Source: Enterovibrio paralichthyis
GTDB lineage: Bacteria; Pseudomonadota; Gammaproteobacteria; Enterobacterales; Vibrionaceae
Direction: 5' to 3'
Length of the DNA: 64,000 nucleotides
Assembly: GCF_019209835.1 (NCBI RefSeq)
Contig: NZ_JAHUTS010000001.1
Span: forward strand, 372,001 to 436,000
The notes beneath the pieces were generated by a model. It was not told the origin of the DNA. It did not search any database and saw nothing but the letters and a program-made list of their open reading frames with translations. Below are positions 42,211 to 51,462 of the stretch, in pieces. Every line of letters starts with the position of its first letter. Position 1 is the stretch's first letter. Both the position numbers and the translations under genes were made by a program.

Positions 42211-43965
42211 TTAACGCGGGTTGGTCGAGGCACAGTCAGTGCAGGGCTTGTATCGCGACAGGATACTTGAAGGCGCCACCAGCTCCCCTTTGGTTCGGGC
42301 GAACTCAATGAAGCTTTCAGCCAAAGTGACATGCAGAGATGTTGGCTGCTTTCGCAGGTTTTTCAGCGCGTCGTACCCTTCTTTACCCTGTGAGGTATAA
42401 GCAGAAGATACCGCGAGGTATGTTTTTTCCAAATCAACAGCCAACCAAGAGCCATCTTCCTGTTGGGCTTCCAACTGCGCAATGCGCTGCCCTTTTGGCT
42501 GATCGCAGACATAGTTGTAACGAAGGCCTGCGGTATAAGGGAAGCTTCCATCACCCGTCCCTTCCACACCATTGTTGAGCGCATTATCTATCGCGCCTTC
42601 CAATGCCTGCTTTATCTGTAGCCCGGTTGCATGGTACAGCATCAAATCGATAGCAAACGGCAACAACCGGCCAGCGACATCAGCAGCTGTTAATTTTCCT
42701 TTTTCCAGACTCACCCGCACACCACCGGCATTGTGAATGGCAAAGTCTGCATTCACACCACGGGTCTTTGCGGAGTAAATCATGGCTTCACACACCAAAG
42801 GCGCTATCTCACTGCCCCCTTTATCGTCAGGAACCCGGATATGCCGTAATCTGCTTGGCAATGTAGTGACAACGTCACGCTTTAATTCATCCACAGCCGG
42901 ACGGTAACGCTCGTTGATCACTTTTTTGATTTCTTCATCACCACGGCAGTGGATAACGTTAGGCTGTGCCAGTAAGTATGCCTTGGCATCTTTAAATGCA
43001 CCGTTAGGCAGGGATTGATCCCAGGAAGCATCAACTGCCAGGCTTCTACCCAGCATCAAGAAGTTACCCCCTTCATAAGAAACGACTTTGCCGTGTTTAT
43101 CCAACGACACTTTCAGCTTGCCGATAGCCAGGGAATGACAACCGGCCTGAACCACTAGCGTGTCATTCACTTTGTGGCCATACGGTCCCATGTCACCAAG
43201 ACCCACATTGCTGAAATCTCCCTGCAATACGTGGCTATGTCCGCCCACAATAACCGAAATACCGTCCACCTCTTCCGCCAGTTTCTGGTCTTGTGCATAA
43301 CCAAGATGACTGAGCAATACGATATGGGGCGTTTTAAGCTCTTCGTGGATATAACGGATGGTATTGATCGCCGTTTGTTTGGAATCAACAAAGGGTGTGT
43401 CGTGATCCGGCATGGCTATGTCTGCCATTTTATCCAGCGCCACACTGAAGATAGCCACCTTCTGATCACCGATACGTTTTACCAGTACCTCTGCACGTTG
43501 TGCTTCAGGATTGTATGGCATCAACTGCCTTTTACCCTTCACGGGGAAAGGCTTTTCTACTTCTTCACTGACATCCCAGTTACCGGCCAGCAGCGGAAAA
43601 GTGATCTTGTCCAGAAACCGTGAAACCGGGGCATTACCCAGATCAAGTTCATGGTTACCCAGCGCCATGGCATCAAGCCCCAACATATTCAGCAAGGTGG
43701 CGTTGGCATCGCCCTTAAACAAGCTGTAGTAAAGCGTGCCTTGGAAGCAGTCACCGGCATGAAGGAACAGAAAGCCATCAGAGTCGTTTTTCGCACTCTC
43801 TCTGAAAGCTTTAACCACTGAGGAAATTCGCGGGAATCCACCTACCGCAGCATAGATACGTTCATCCAGCCCGTTAACGGCAAGGGAAAGCGGCGTCGGT
43901 TCAAAATGGGAATGGGTGTCATTGATATGCGCAATTGAAAGCGTAATCGGTGTAACGTTTGGCAT
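42211..43965 (-). CDS. Metallophosphatase/5'-nucleotidase
   Basis: 584 residues from the ATG at 43965 (AAGGA upstream); the longer frame adds an unlikely Cys-rich leader. Motifs: HINDTHSHFEP (metal ligands), AGDCFQGT, ALGNHELDLG and LSHLGY...GGHSH in the metallophosphatase domain, then a 5'-nucleotidase C-terminal domain (GGVR, TAAD). No signal peptide is seen, unlike most UshA-type enzymes, so it may be cytoplasmic. A matS site lies inside (42866). Confidence 0.85.
   Translation of the reverse strand: MPNVTPITLSIAHINDTHSHFEPTPLSLAVNGLDERIYAAVGGFPRISSVVKAFRESAKNDSDGFLFLHAGDCFQGTLYYSLFKGDANATLLNMLGLDAMALGNHELDLGNAPVSRFLDKITFPLLAGNWDVSEEVEKPFPVKGKRQLMPYNPEAQRAEVLVKRIGDQKVAIFSVALDKMADIAMPDHDTPFVDSKQTAINTIRYIHEELKTPHIVLLSHLGYAQDQKLAEEVDGISVIVGGHSHVLQGDFSNVGLGDMGPYGHKVNDTLVVQAGCHSLAIGKLKVSLDKHGKVVSYEGGNFLMLGRSLAVDASWDQSLPNGAFKDAKAYLLAQPNVIHCRGDEEIKKVINERYRPAVDELKRDVVTTLPSRLRHIRVPDDKGGSEIAPLVCEAMIYSAKTRGVNADFAIHNAGGVRVSLEKGKLTAADVAGRLLPFAIDLMLYHATGLQIKQALEGAIDNALNNGVEGTGDGSFPYTAGLRYNYVCDQPKGQRIAQLEAQQEDGSWLAVDLEKTYLAVSSAYTSQGKEGYDALKNLRKQPTSLHVTLAESFIEFARTKGELVAPSSILSRYKPCTDCASTNPR
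42866..42878. other. matS: matS site (MatP-binding)
   Basis: GTGACAACGTCAC, perfect match, inside the 5'-nucleotidase gene. Confidence 0.8.
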
Positions 43966-44105
43966 AGCATCCTTTTTCTGCACTGCACAAAAACTGAGTG
44001 TATCAGAGAATGACCCTAGTACACACACATCACACTTTTATTGCAATGGCTTTAGACAAATACACCCTGGATAGAGACGCTACAGATACCTGTTACCCGA
44101 AATGG

Positions 44106-44348
44106 TTAGCCATTTTGCGGGAAGGCGAAAGAGAGCACCCGCAGCATTGCACCGAGGAAAAGGCTTACGATGGCCACGTACCACCAGCGCATTTCTGAAG
44201 GAGAGAGCGAATTGATCTGGAACAGAACCACATTGAGTTGCCGCCAGTTTTGTGTACGTGAGGCGTACTGAAATGCACTTCTGACGAGCGCAACAATACC
44301 GGTAACTAGCAGCACAGTCTCGGCAGCGTGGGCGATAACAGGTAGCAA
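44106..44348 (-). CDS. Hypothetical 80-aa membrane protein
   Basis: TTG start at 44348 with GGAG nine bases upstream. Two hydrophobic helices (IAHAAETVLLVTGIVALV and WWYVAIVSLFLGAMLRVLSF) separated by a polar loop. No family recognised. A longer frame (44080-44400) overlaps in another register but has no membrane pattern. Confidence 0.5.
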   Translation of the reverse strand: MLPVIAHAAETVLLVTGIVALVRSAFQYASRTQNWRQLNVVLFQINSLSPSEMRWWYVAIVSLFLGAMLRVLSFAFPQNG

Positions 44349-44452
44349 GAGGAAAGCTCCGCAAAAGGCAACACCCTAAATAAACCAAAAGCGTTAACAT
44401 TATTCAATATCTTGTTAACGCAAGTTTTGCCTTTCGTGAAGCTAACTGGATA

Positions 44453-44512
44453 TATACCCAATCAACCTGAAGATGCAGGATTCAGCGCGCTTCTTCTGGT
44501 CTTTTGGGTATA
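44453..44512. repeat. 60-bp palindromic repeat with TATACCCAA ends
   Basis: TATACCCAA (44453-44461) and TTGGGTATA (44504-44512) are perfect 9-bp terminal inverted repeats. Inside, ACCTGAAGA pairs with TCTTCTGGT (one mismatch). I recall similar TATACCCAA...CTGAAG elements scattered in intergenic regions of Vibrionaceae and enterics; only one copy is seen here. Confidence 0.55.
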
Positions 44513-44555
44513 AGCCACAGGAATCCAGATAAAGGATCCCGCGGCTTATCAACGC

Positions 44556-45395
44556 TTAGTCAGTCAAACGGCCATTTTGATAATCTTCAATAGCCTGGTT
44601 GATCTCGGCCATTGAGTTCATAACGAAAGGTCCGTAATGCACAACGGGCTCATCGATGGGTTGACCGGCTAACAGAATCACACCGGCGTCCTGCGTTGCC
44701 ATGAGCTCAACGACATCACCACCGCCCAAATTGGCGAAATGACCCTGAGGGATCTCCTCGCCCGCAATAGACACCGCGCCAGCGTAAACATAAAGGTTAA
44801 CCTGAAACTCTGCGGGCAGTTCAAGTCGTGTTGTTTCACCGCGCACAGCGCGCCAATCTGCAACCGCCGTTTTTACGCCGGTTTTCTGTAATGGCCCTAC
44901 CACAACCTGACCATCGACACTTAGCTCACCACCAATCACCCGCAACAGATTGTTGTCTGAACCATGCTCGGTGATCTCAGGCGACTGAAAGTCATGATAT
45001 TGCGCTGGCAGCATCTTTTTGGCAGCAGGCAGGTTGATCCAGATTTGGAAGCCATGCAATTCGCCATCGCTCATGATTGGCATTTCACTGTGGATTACCC
45101 CTTTCCCGGCACTCATCCACTGCGCGCCACCGGACTGAAGCTCACCCACGTTGCCCATATGATCTTTATGCTGGAAATGCCCTTTCAGCATATAGGTCAG
45201 GGTTTCGATACCGCGGTGAGGATGCGGTGGAAATCCGCCAATGTAGTCTTCACGGTGTTCACTTTTCAACTCATCAATCATCAAAAACGGACTGAAAGCC
45301 GCATCGTTAAATCCATGAACACGGCTGATTTTTACACCGTCCCCATCTTGTGATGGATGGGAGCGGATAATGCGGTTTACGGTTCTGATTTTCAT
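44556..45395 (-). CDS. Pirin family protein
   Basis: 279 residues from the ATG at 45395 (AAGGAG upstream). Pirin signature FSPFLMIDELKSEHREDYIGGFPPHPHRGIETLTYML, with His of HPHRG and HKDHMGN and E of SEMP as metal ligands. Bicupin protein, some with quercetinase activity. C-terminal cupin is normal. Confidence 0.88.
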   Translation of the reverse strand: MKIRTVNRIIRSHPSQDGDGVKISRVHGFNDAAFSPFLMIDELKSEHREDYIGGFPPHPHRGIETLTYMLKGHFQHKDHMGNVGELQSGGAQWMSAGKGVIHSEMPIMSDGELHGFQIWINLPAAKKMLPAQYHDFQSPEITEHGSDNNLLRVIGGELSVDGQVVVGPLQKTGVKTAVADWRAVRGETTRLELPAEFQVNLYVYAGAVSIAGEEIPQGHFANLGGGDVVELMATQDAGVILLAGQPIDEPVVHYGPFVMNSMAEINQAIEDYQNGRLTD

Positions 45396-45630
45396 GGTCA
45401 AACTCCTTTGTTGAAATCAGTGTAAACAAGCGCATTAAGTAAAAACACGGGGAGAAAACAAACAAGTTATTCGAATTTTTTGAACATGCTTGATATGGCA
45501 GGCTGAGTGCGGGTGAGAAAAGCTGTAACCCGCGAACACGTAATCACTGCTTGCGCGTCGGGTCGGATGTAAGTTAGGCATTGGAGAGGCAAAAAATCAT
45601 GATGAAGATCACTCTAAAATTCCGGTTCTG
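45396..45630. other. Intergenic region
   Basis: Upstream of the pirin gene. No convincing gene; the frame of the 45631 entry is open from about 45544. Contains the base stretch GTTAGGC at about 45574-45580, considered and rejected as an integron core site. Confidence 0.35.
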
Positions 45631-45801
45631 GTGGCAAAAAATCAGAATGTGATTAAACAGTCATTAGTTCGCGCAGCTTTATTGAGCGATTTATTGATAA
45701 ATGAATATTCAATAGGAGTGGAAAAAATTGTGGATTGGAGAGGTTTTCACTTATATCTAAGTAAGAATTTTCGTATTAAAGTGGCGAAGAAAAGTGCGTA
45801 A
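45631..45801 (+). CDS. Possible small gene or gene remnant
   Basis: An open frame from about 45544 to TAA 45799-45801; the first GTG is at 45631 and another at 45649. It encodes KNQNVIKQSLVRAALLSDLLINEYSIG and VEKIVDWRGFHLYLSKNFRIKVAKKSA in order. The mix of hydrophobic and charged residues looks protein-like but there is no ribosome site and no family is recognised. Its AT-rich codons differ from neighbours. A remnant of transferred DNA is possible. Confidence 0.3.
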   Translation: MAKNQNVIKQSLVRAALLSDLLINEYSIGVEKIVDWRGFHLYLSKNFRIKVAKKSA

Positions 45802-45819
45802 ATTCAAGGATGAATTTAA

Positions 45820-46500
45820 ATGATTGAATGGCATGCGGATCATGTTTGGCACCATGTCACAGACTACAGGCGAATGGGCGTAAATATCGGCCAACGCATG
45901 ACTGTGGTGCGGTTGGCTGATAAATCACTGCTTGTGCACAATCCCTGTGATTTAAACAAACCACTGATGCTAAGCCTCGAAAAGCTTGGCAAGGTGAGTT
46001 GCGTCACCACAGTGAACCAATATTTGCACAACACCCTGTCTGATTGGTGGCTTGCATATCCGGAAGCGTATTTCTATGCGGCGCCGGGGCTTGACGCCAA
46101 ACGTACCGATATCGGCTTTGACGGGCTATTAAACTCCGCGACATCCTCGCGCTGGGAAGGTCAGCTTTTCCATACCGTTATCCGTGGCAACGTTGAAAAT
46201 GAAGAAGTGGTCATGTGCGATCCTGTCAGCCGCACACTGTTAATGGGTGAAAGTCTGATGCGCCTTAGTGAGGGGTCATCCATGCGCAGGTTGATGGGTA
46301 AAGTTCGCGGGTGTGACACACAGGCAACAGTCCCTCTCTCCTATCAGTTCAGCACCCAAGAACTGAAATTGTTGCGTTGGTCACTGCAGGAAATACTGAC
46401 CTGGCCGTTTGACCATATTCTTCCTATTCACGGAGACCCAATCATTGCCGACGGAAAGCGCCAGCTCGCAACTGCCTATCAATGGGCGTTGAAAAACTGA
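45820..46500 (+). CDS. DUF4336 family protein (metallo-beta-lactamase-like)
   Basis: 226 residues. Begins MIEWHADHVWHHVTDYRRMGVNIGQRMTVVRL; the pattern LVHNPCDL, VNQYLHN, YFYAAPGL and HILPIHGDPII follows the DUF4336 scheme, a diverged metallo-beta-lactamase fold. The usual HxHxD metal motif is absent. Function unknown. Confidence 0.7.
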   Translation: MIEWHADHVWHHVTDYRRMGVNIGQRMTVVRLADKSLLVHNPCDLNKPLMLSLEKLGKVSCVTTVNQYLHNTLSDWWLAYPEAYFYAAPGLDAKRTDIGFDGLLNSATSSRWEGQLFHTVIRGNVENEEVVMCDPVSRTLLMGESLMRLSEGSSMRRLMGKVRGCDTQATVPLSYQFSTQELKLLRWSLQEILTWPFDHILPIHGDPIIADGKRQLATAYQWALKN

Positions 46501-46575
46501 AGGATTTCATCGCTGTTTGATGAAGAGCCGTTATAATGGCCGTCATTTTTTTCGTCTGGCTAGCAAGTTCAAAAA

Positions 46576-47499
46576 ATGAAGCAGAATATCTTAACCTTTT
46601 TCAAAGGAATGGCGATGGGCGCCGCGGACGTTGTTCCCGGTGTATCCGGCGGTACCATTGCGTTTATTACCGGCATTTACGACACACTGCTCGAAAGCAT
46701 CCGTCGCGTAAACCCTTCCATTTTCTCACTGTGGCGCAAAGAAGGCTTCTCAGCAGTCTGGCGTCATGTTAACGGCACATTCCTGTGTTCTTTGCTGGCA
46801 GGTATCCTGACTGCAATCCTGACTTTGGCGAAAGCCGTTTCTTATGCGTTGACCGAACACCCGATCGTTATATGGTCATTCTTCTTTGGCCTGATCGTTG
46901 CCTCTGCGCTGCATATGATCAAGCAGGTGGAGCGCTGGTCAGTAGGTGAAATCCTGCTTGCAGTCGGCGGTGCTGTATTCGCTTATGGCATTACCGTTGC
47001 CAGTCCGATTTCAATGGATTTCAACATGTTGACCGTGTTTATCGCCGGTTCAATTGCCATTTGTGCAATGATCCTACCGGGCATTTCTGGAAGCTTTATC
47101 CTGCTTCTACTAGGTATGTATGCGCCGGTACTCGACGCAGTAAAAAGCTTCAACCTGCCTATCCTTGTGTTGTTCGCACTTGGCTGTCTGGTGGGAATTC
47201 TTTCATTCTCTCACGTACTTTCCTGGCTGCTTCGCAACTACCGCAGTCTGACTATTGCATTCCTGACCGGTCTGTTGATTGGTGCGCTGGGCAAGGTTTG
47301 GCCATGGAAAGAAGTGGTCAGTTTCCGTGTGAATTCTGCCGGTGAGCAAGTCCCATTGGTAGAAAAAGTGCTGACTCCAGGCGCATTTGAAGCAGTGACC
47401 CAACAATCTGCACAACTGGGTATTGCCATTGCCATGATGATTCTGGGTTTTGCCCTGGTGATCGGGCTGGAAAAAGTCTCTGAAAAACTGGCTGAGTGA
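46576..47499 (+). CDS. DUF368 undecaprenyl-phosphate translocase
   Basis: 307 residues with about nine membrane helices and the family signature GAADVVPGVSGGTIAFITGIY at the N-terminus and a second PGISGSF motif near residue 165. DUF368 proteins have been shown to recycle undecaprenyl phosphate across the membrane in Vibrio and other bacteria. Alone in its unit, followed by a terminator. Confidence 0.88.
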   Translation: MKQNILTFFKGMAMGAADVVPGVSGGTIAFITGIYDTLLESIRRVNPSIFSLWRKEGFSAVWRHVNGTFLCSLLAGILTAILTLAKAVSYALTEHPIVIWSFFFGLIVASALHMIKQVERWSVGEILLAVGGAVFAYGITVASPISMDFNMLTVFIAGSIAICAMILPGISGSFILLLLGMYAPVLDAVKSFNLPILVLFALGCLVGILSFSHVLSWLLRNYRSLTIAFLTGLLIGALGKVWPWKEVVSFRVNSAGEQVPLVEKVLTPGAFEAVTQQSAQLGIAIAMMILGFALVIGLEKVSEKLAE

Positions 47500-47517
47500 T
47501 ACTTCTCTTCATTTAGT

Positions 47518-47546
47518 CCCGGGCTGCAAATTGCAGCCCTTTTTTA
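47518..47546 (+). terminator. Terminator of the DUF368 gene
   Basis: GGGCTGCAA/TTGCAGCCC followed by six T. Confidence 0.85.
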
Positions 47547-47670
47547 ATTTTAAAACAATGTAAAATTGCCTTAAACCGAACCAGAGTCCCATCAATTCAA
47601 GACGTTTCTCACATAGAATCACATTCAGACCTGCTATGATTTGCTTCTCTTTGTCTACTTGAACTGTGCC

Positions 47671-48126
47671 ATGGAAGTCTTAGGTACCCCTCATCGCCGC
47701 CGCGCACTGGAAATATTTGCGCTTCTCGCCTGTCTGGCAGCAGGATTTGTCATTGCTGACAAAATCCTGTTTGTACAAAAGCACGCACTTTCAATGCCCA
47801 AGCCAGATTGCATGCTCAGCACCGTACCCTGCCAATTTGACAATGCATCTGTCACCCTGTCGGATGATTTTGCAAAACCTCTGTTGCCAAGCAATTTGGA
47901 TGTCGAACTGGTGGGTGACAAGCCAGACCATTTGATGTTGGAGCTGGAAGGTGTGGAAATGAATATGGGCGTTTATAAGCTCAAACTGTCTCAGAACAAT
48001 GCAGGCTCTTACTCTGGGGAGTTGATGCTACCAATCTGTATGGACGCAAAAATGACGTGGCGCGGCACCATATCCAGCCCCGATGAATCCATTTCGCTAC
48101 CAGTCGATGTAAGGATGGCTCGATGA
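47671..48126 (+). CDS. Hypothetical membrane-anchored protein of the SCO operon
   Basis: 151 residues from the ATG at 47671 (an earlier ATG-less start at 47641 is less likely). N-terminal basic region and one transmembrane helix (IFALLACLAAGFVIAD), then an extracytoplasmic domain with four cysteines, beta-rich (LDVELVGDKPDHLMLELEGVEMNMG). Overlaps the SCO gene by four bases, so it likely works in copper delivery or cytochrome oxidase assembly. Confidence 0.65.
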   Translation: MEVLGTPHRRRALEIFALLACLAAGFVIADKILFVQKHALSMPKPDCMLSTVPCQFDNASVTLSDDFAKPLLPSNLDVELVGDKPDHLMLELEGVEMNMGVYKLKLSQNNAGSYSGELMLPICMDAKMTWRGTISSPDESISLPVDVRMAR

Positions 48127-48710
48127 AACTCAAAATCTTTGTTCTTGTCGCGGCTTTGATCGCCGGATTTGGTGCCCGCTACATGATGGAATCACCAACC
48201 CAGGCTCAGCCCGTTGGTAATATCGGGCTTTTGCAAAGCGGCAATGAAACGATCGATATTTTTGATACGACTGACGACAGGATCAGAATCCTCTATTTTG
48301 GCTACACACACTGCCCCGATGTATGCCCAACCTCCCTTGCTATTATGACTGCGGCGCTAAAATCTGTACCGGAAGATGCACTTTCCGAAGTTCGCCCTGT
48401 CTTTATTTCACTTGATCCCAAACGCGACACCGGAGAAAAAGTGAAAGAGTACGCAGGATATTTTCACCCTAGCATTGAAGGCGGCAGTACCTCTGAAGAA
48501 AACACAGCGGCGCTCGCCAAAAAATATGGCGTGCTTTACCAAATTACCGAGTTGGAAAATTCAGCCATGGAATACGCGGTTGATCACAGCTCCTATTTTT
48601 ATTTCGTAAAGCCAAATGGTGAGTTACTGGAAAAGGTACCTCATACCCTGAATCCAAATATGGTTTCAGAACCTATCATCCGTCTAACAGCACAAACTCA
48701 AACACAATAA
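48123..48710 (+). CDS. SCO family copper-delivery protein
   Basis: 195 residues. Membrane anchor or signal at the N-terminus, then a thioredoxin fold with the copper-binding CPDVC (Cys64, Cys68) in YFGYTHCPDVCPTSLAIM and a distal His in AVDHSSYFYFV. SCO proteins insert copper into cytochrome c oxidase CuA or act as thiol reductants. Followed 18 bp later by PCuAC, its usual partner. Confidence 0.9.
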   Translation: MKLKIFVLVAALIAGFGARYMMESPTQAQPVGNIGLLQSGNETIDIFDTTDDRIRILYFGYTHCPDVCPTSLAIMTAALKSVPEDALSEVRPVFISLDPKRDTGEKVKEYAGYFHPSIEGGSTSEENTAALAKKYGVLYQITELENSAMEYAVDHSSYFYFVKPNGELLEKVPHTLNPNMVSEPIIRLTAQTQTQ

Positions 48711-48728
48711 TTATTTACCGAAAAGGAG

Positions 48729-49199
48729 TTGGTAATGAAATTTCGAGCCCAGGTATTCGGCGCTCTGATTGGAGCCCTTTCGTTCAATGCGATGGCAGCC
48801 ATTGAGGTGGTTGACCCTTACGCCCGAGCAACACCTCCGAACGCGCCGAACAGCGCCGCATTTATGACGTTGGTGAACACCAGCGATAAGGCCATTGCGT
48901 TGGTTGAGGCTTCTACGCCTGCAGCAGGAAAAGTCGAACTGCACACTCACATTAAAAAAGACGGCATGATGAAAATGCGTCAGGTAAAAGAGATTGCCAT
49001 TGAGGAGCAAAGCGAAACCATTCTGAAACCAGGCGGTTTGCACGTCATGTTGTTCGATTTGGACAAGCCTTTGAATCCCGGTGAATCTATTGCTTTAACT
49101 TTGGTATTTTCAGACGGTTCAAAAATCACGCAAAATGTTCCCATCCGTGTCATTATGGGTGGCGCAAAAATGAAACACAGTAACGGCTCTGGTCAATAA
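48729..49199 (+). CDS. Copper chaperone PCu(A)C
   Basis: 156 residues. Signal peptide to AMA (about residue 22), then the family copper site H-x-M...M-x-M (VELHTHIKKDGMMKMRQV) and GGLHVMLFDL. The periplasmic chaperone passes Cu(I) to SCO or directly to oxidase. Ribosome site AAGGAG upstream. Last gene of the operon. Confidence 0.9.
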   Translation: MVMKFRAQVFGALIGALSFNAMAAIEVVDPYARATPPNAPNSAAFMTLVNTSDKAIALVEASTPAAGKVELHTHIKKDGMMKMRQVKEIAIEEQSETILKPGGLHVMLFDLDKPLNPGESIALTLVFSDGSKITQNVPIRVIMGGAKMKHSNGSGQ

Positions 49200-49391
49200 A
49201 TTGCCAAAGTTCTAAACTTTTATGCTTAAGTGAGGCTTAGTTTTTTAAGCTGTATCAACATTGAGGCGCACAGAAGGGTGCGGCAGGCGGCAGAATAGTA
49301 AAACGCAGTCTATGTTTATACTGCAGCCAGTTATTAACAGGTTAATTTATAAGCAGTAAAGCAACCCAACAAAAATGATGAGGTTTTAACT

Positions 49392-49637
49392 ATGAAAATT
49401 CGTCTCTTAGCGTTAGCAGCAATCGCTTCCAGTGCAGTACTGGCTGGTTGTTCAAACAATTCGGCTCTTGAGCAAAGCGTTGCTGACCTGTCGTCTAAAG
49501 TAGATTCTCTTTCCAACCAAGTTTCCGCACTACAAGGCGACGTTGCTGATGTAGCAGCTGCTTCAGCACTGGCTTATGACGAAGCAGCTCGCGCTAACGA
49601 GCGCATCGACAACATGGCGCAGTCTTACACCAAGTAA
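49392..49637 (+). CDS. lpp: Major outer-membrane lipoprotein Lpp
   Basis: 81 residues. Lipobox LAGC (Cys at about 20), a heptad-repeat coiled coil (LEQSVADLSSKVDSLSNQVSALQGDVADVAAASA) and a C-terminal lysine (SYTK) for attachment to peptidoglycan. Convergent with the L,D-transpeptidase gene, the enzyme class that makes this link. The region upstream has a TATACT-like -10 at about 49317. Confidence 0.9.
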   Translation: MKIRLLALAAIASSAVLAGCSNNSALEQSVADLSSKVDSLSNQVSALQGDVADVAAASALAYDEAARANERIDNMAQSYTK

Positions 49638-49666
49638 TTCACTGCGCTTATTGTTTTATTGTAATT

Positions 49667-49698
49667 CAGTGGCACCCTCTTAGGGTGCCACTGTGTTT
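49667..49698. terminator. Bidirectional terminator between lpp and L,D-transpeptidase
   Basis: Eleven-bp perfect stem CAGTGGCACCC/GGGTGCCACTG with a 5-nt loop. It contains the stop of the leftward gene. Confidence 0.85.
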
Positions 49699-50606
49699 CC
49701 TACCTGTATAGGCATTCCAGACTGCACCGCTAACGCCGCACGGTAACGGCTCACGTTTTTGTGATTTGTCTTCAGCCAGTCATCTGTGCGTTCATCCGGC
49801 TTGGTCAACAAGCGTTTCCCCGCCTCTGATTCGTCTTCTGACAAGGGACGGTGTGCCTCGATATAAACAGTACCATCAGGTTCATAGGCCGTTTTGACCG
49901 GTTCGTTGATAACACGCACCTTCTCCCCGACTGACACTTTGTCGAACAGCCAAACAATATCGTCCGGGCGCATGCGGATACAACCGGCACTCACCCTCAA
50001 CCCAATACCAAAGTCTTTGTTTGTTCCGTGGATGAGGTAAGAGCCTGAACCATATGCCAGACGCAATGCATGGGTACCGAGTGGGTTCTCAGGCCCCGCA
50101 GGAACTACTTCCGGTAATACGATGTTGCGCTCTTCCAAATACTCTTTGCGCAGACTTAGCGGCGGTGTCCAGGTTGGGTTTTCGCGCTTCTGGCTGATCT
50201 TGGTTTTCATCACCGGCGTGTCCCGGCCAATACGGCCAATACCAATCGGGAATATATTCAGTTTCTTTTCAGCTTTATCAAAGTAGTAAAGCCGTAACTC
50301 TGCCAGATTGATAACGATGCCATCGTAATCCACTTCCGGCAGGATCAATTGCTGAGGAATGGTGACAAAGGTGCCCGGCTCGGGCAGATAAGGGTCAACC
50401 CCTGGATTGGCAGACAATAACGCGAGAAAACCAACATTGTATTGCTTGGCTATCTGCTCCATATGCTCACCGGGCTGAACGACATGTACAGGGTTATCGC
50501 CAATCAAACGCGTATCTGATTCTGGCCAAGGGTATTCGACTGCCAATGCTGTGGTCGACAAAACAGAACTCAACAATAGCGGTAACAATTTGCGCATGGC
50601 TTTCAT
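49680..50606 (-). CDS. L,D-transpeptidase (ErfK/YbiS type)
   Basis: 308 residues from the ATG at 50606 (GGAG upstream), signal peptide to ALA, a LysM-like segment (VVQPGEHMEQIAKQYNVGFLALLSANPG), and the YkuD domain with catalytic HGT...SAGCIRM (Cys). Such enzymes join Lpp to peptidoglycan or form 3-3 crosslinks. It faces lpp and may link that lipoprotein, which is inference. Confidence 0.88.
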   Translation of the reverse strand: MKAMRKLLPLLLSSVLSTTALAVEYPWPESDTRLIGDNPVHVVQPGEHMEQIAKQYNVGFLALLSANPGVDPYLPEPGTFVTIPQQLILPEVDYDGIVINLAELRLYYFDKAEKKLNIFPIGIGRIGRDTPVMKTKISQKRENPTWTPPLSLRKEYLEERNIVLPEVVPAGPENPLGTHALRLAYGSGSYLIHGTNKDFGIGLRVSAGCIRMRPDDIVWLFDKVSVGEKVRVINEPVKTAYEPDGTVYIEAHRPLSEDESEAGKRLLTKPDERTDDWLKTNHKNVSRYRAALAVQSGMPIQVGNTVAP

Positions 50607-50748
50607 CTTGCGTTGATTCTCCGGTAGACATTTATTGCGTGTATAAACATATATCAAACATAACACGACAGCGAATCTTTACTGATGGGTATCCCCTTCA
50701 ATAGCCACAGTTATTCGCGTAAATTTCTCAGCGGTGCTACAAAACGTA

Positions 50749-50771
50749 AAGCGCGCCTTTCGGCGCGCTCT
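50749..50771 (-). terminator. Terminator of the outer-membrane protein gene
   Basis: AGCGCGCC/GGCGCGCT with a 4-nt loop; TTTACGTTTT follows on the minus strand. Confidence 0.7.
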
Positions 50772-50798
50772 AGGTTTGAATGCAAATGGGTGGTCAAA

Positions 50799-51221
50799 TC
50801 AGAAATAGGCTCTCAAGCCAAATGTACCTTCAAACTTGAACGTCGCATCATCTTGCCAGTACCAGGTTGAGCCTGCCTCGCCATATAATTCAATGTTGCC
50901 TGTTCCCATTGGCATCGCAATGCCAACGCCAGCCCTTGGGCCCCATTTATGGTTGTCATCATCAACCCACAACGCCCCTGTATAACCATACATCAAGCTC
51001 AAATCCGGCCGGGCCAACCACTCCCCAAGATTCCAAACCCTGTCCACGGCAACGCCGAGATCTTTGACACCAAATGAAAGTCGCAAATCATATTGTGACA
51101 CCGTCACGCCAGACATAGGCGAACCCAGAAATACGCCTGCAGAAAGGCCTTGTGCCATGGAAGTTGCAGCAGGAAGAGACAATGCAAGAGACAGGAGCAA
51201 CCGTTTTATCGGTCCATTCAT
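50799..51221 (-). CDS. Hypothetical outer-membrane beta-barrel protein
   Basis: 140 residues from the ATG at 51221 (AAGGAA upstream). Signal peptide to SMA (about residue 23), alternating hydrophobic strands and a C-terminal aromatic (GTFGLRAYF), typical of a small barrel. Function unknown. A matS site lies inside (51095). Confidence 0.65.
   Translation of the reverse strand: MNGPIKRLLLSLALSLPAATSMAQGLSAGVFLGSPMSGVTVSQYDLRLSFGVKDLGVAVDRVWNLGEWLARPDLSLMYGYTGALWVDDDNHKWGPRAGVGIAMPMGTGNIELYGEAGSTWYWQDDATFKFEGTFGLRAYF
51095..51107. other. matS: matS site (MatP-binding)
   Basis: GTGACACCGTCAC, perfect match, inside the outer-membrane protein gene. Confidence 0.8.
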
Positions 51222-51462
51222 TAAAAAATTCCTTTTCAACGCGATAGCAAATGTTCAGGTAACAAACGTTTGGAATATAACTATTTTTTGCATTTTTTAC
51301 CTACAATTCACCGCTCTATCTGCGTTTCATCACAGTTGCTATTCACCAGACAACGATTTTTCACGGAAAACGTAAACTAATGAAAGAAGTTCAACGTTAT
51401 ATAGGTCTGTACTAGCAATGGGGCAATGCTGTCCCCCCGCTAATTGAAGATGGAGTAACCTG

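Noticed and set aside
45574..45580. GTTAGGC as an integron attC core
   Set aside because: A seven-base match is expected by chance, and the matching RYYYAAC partner and fold of an attC site were not found.
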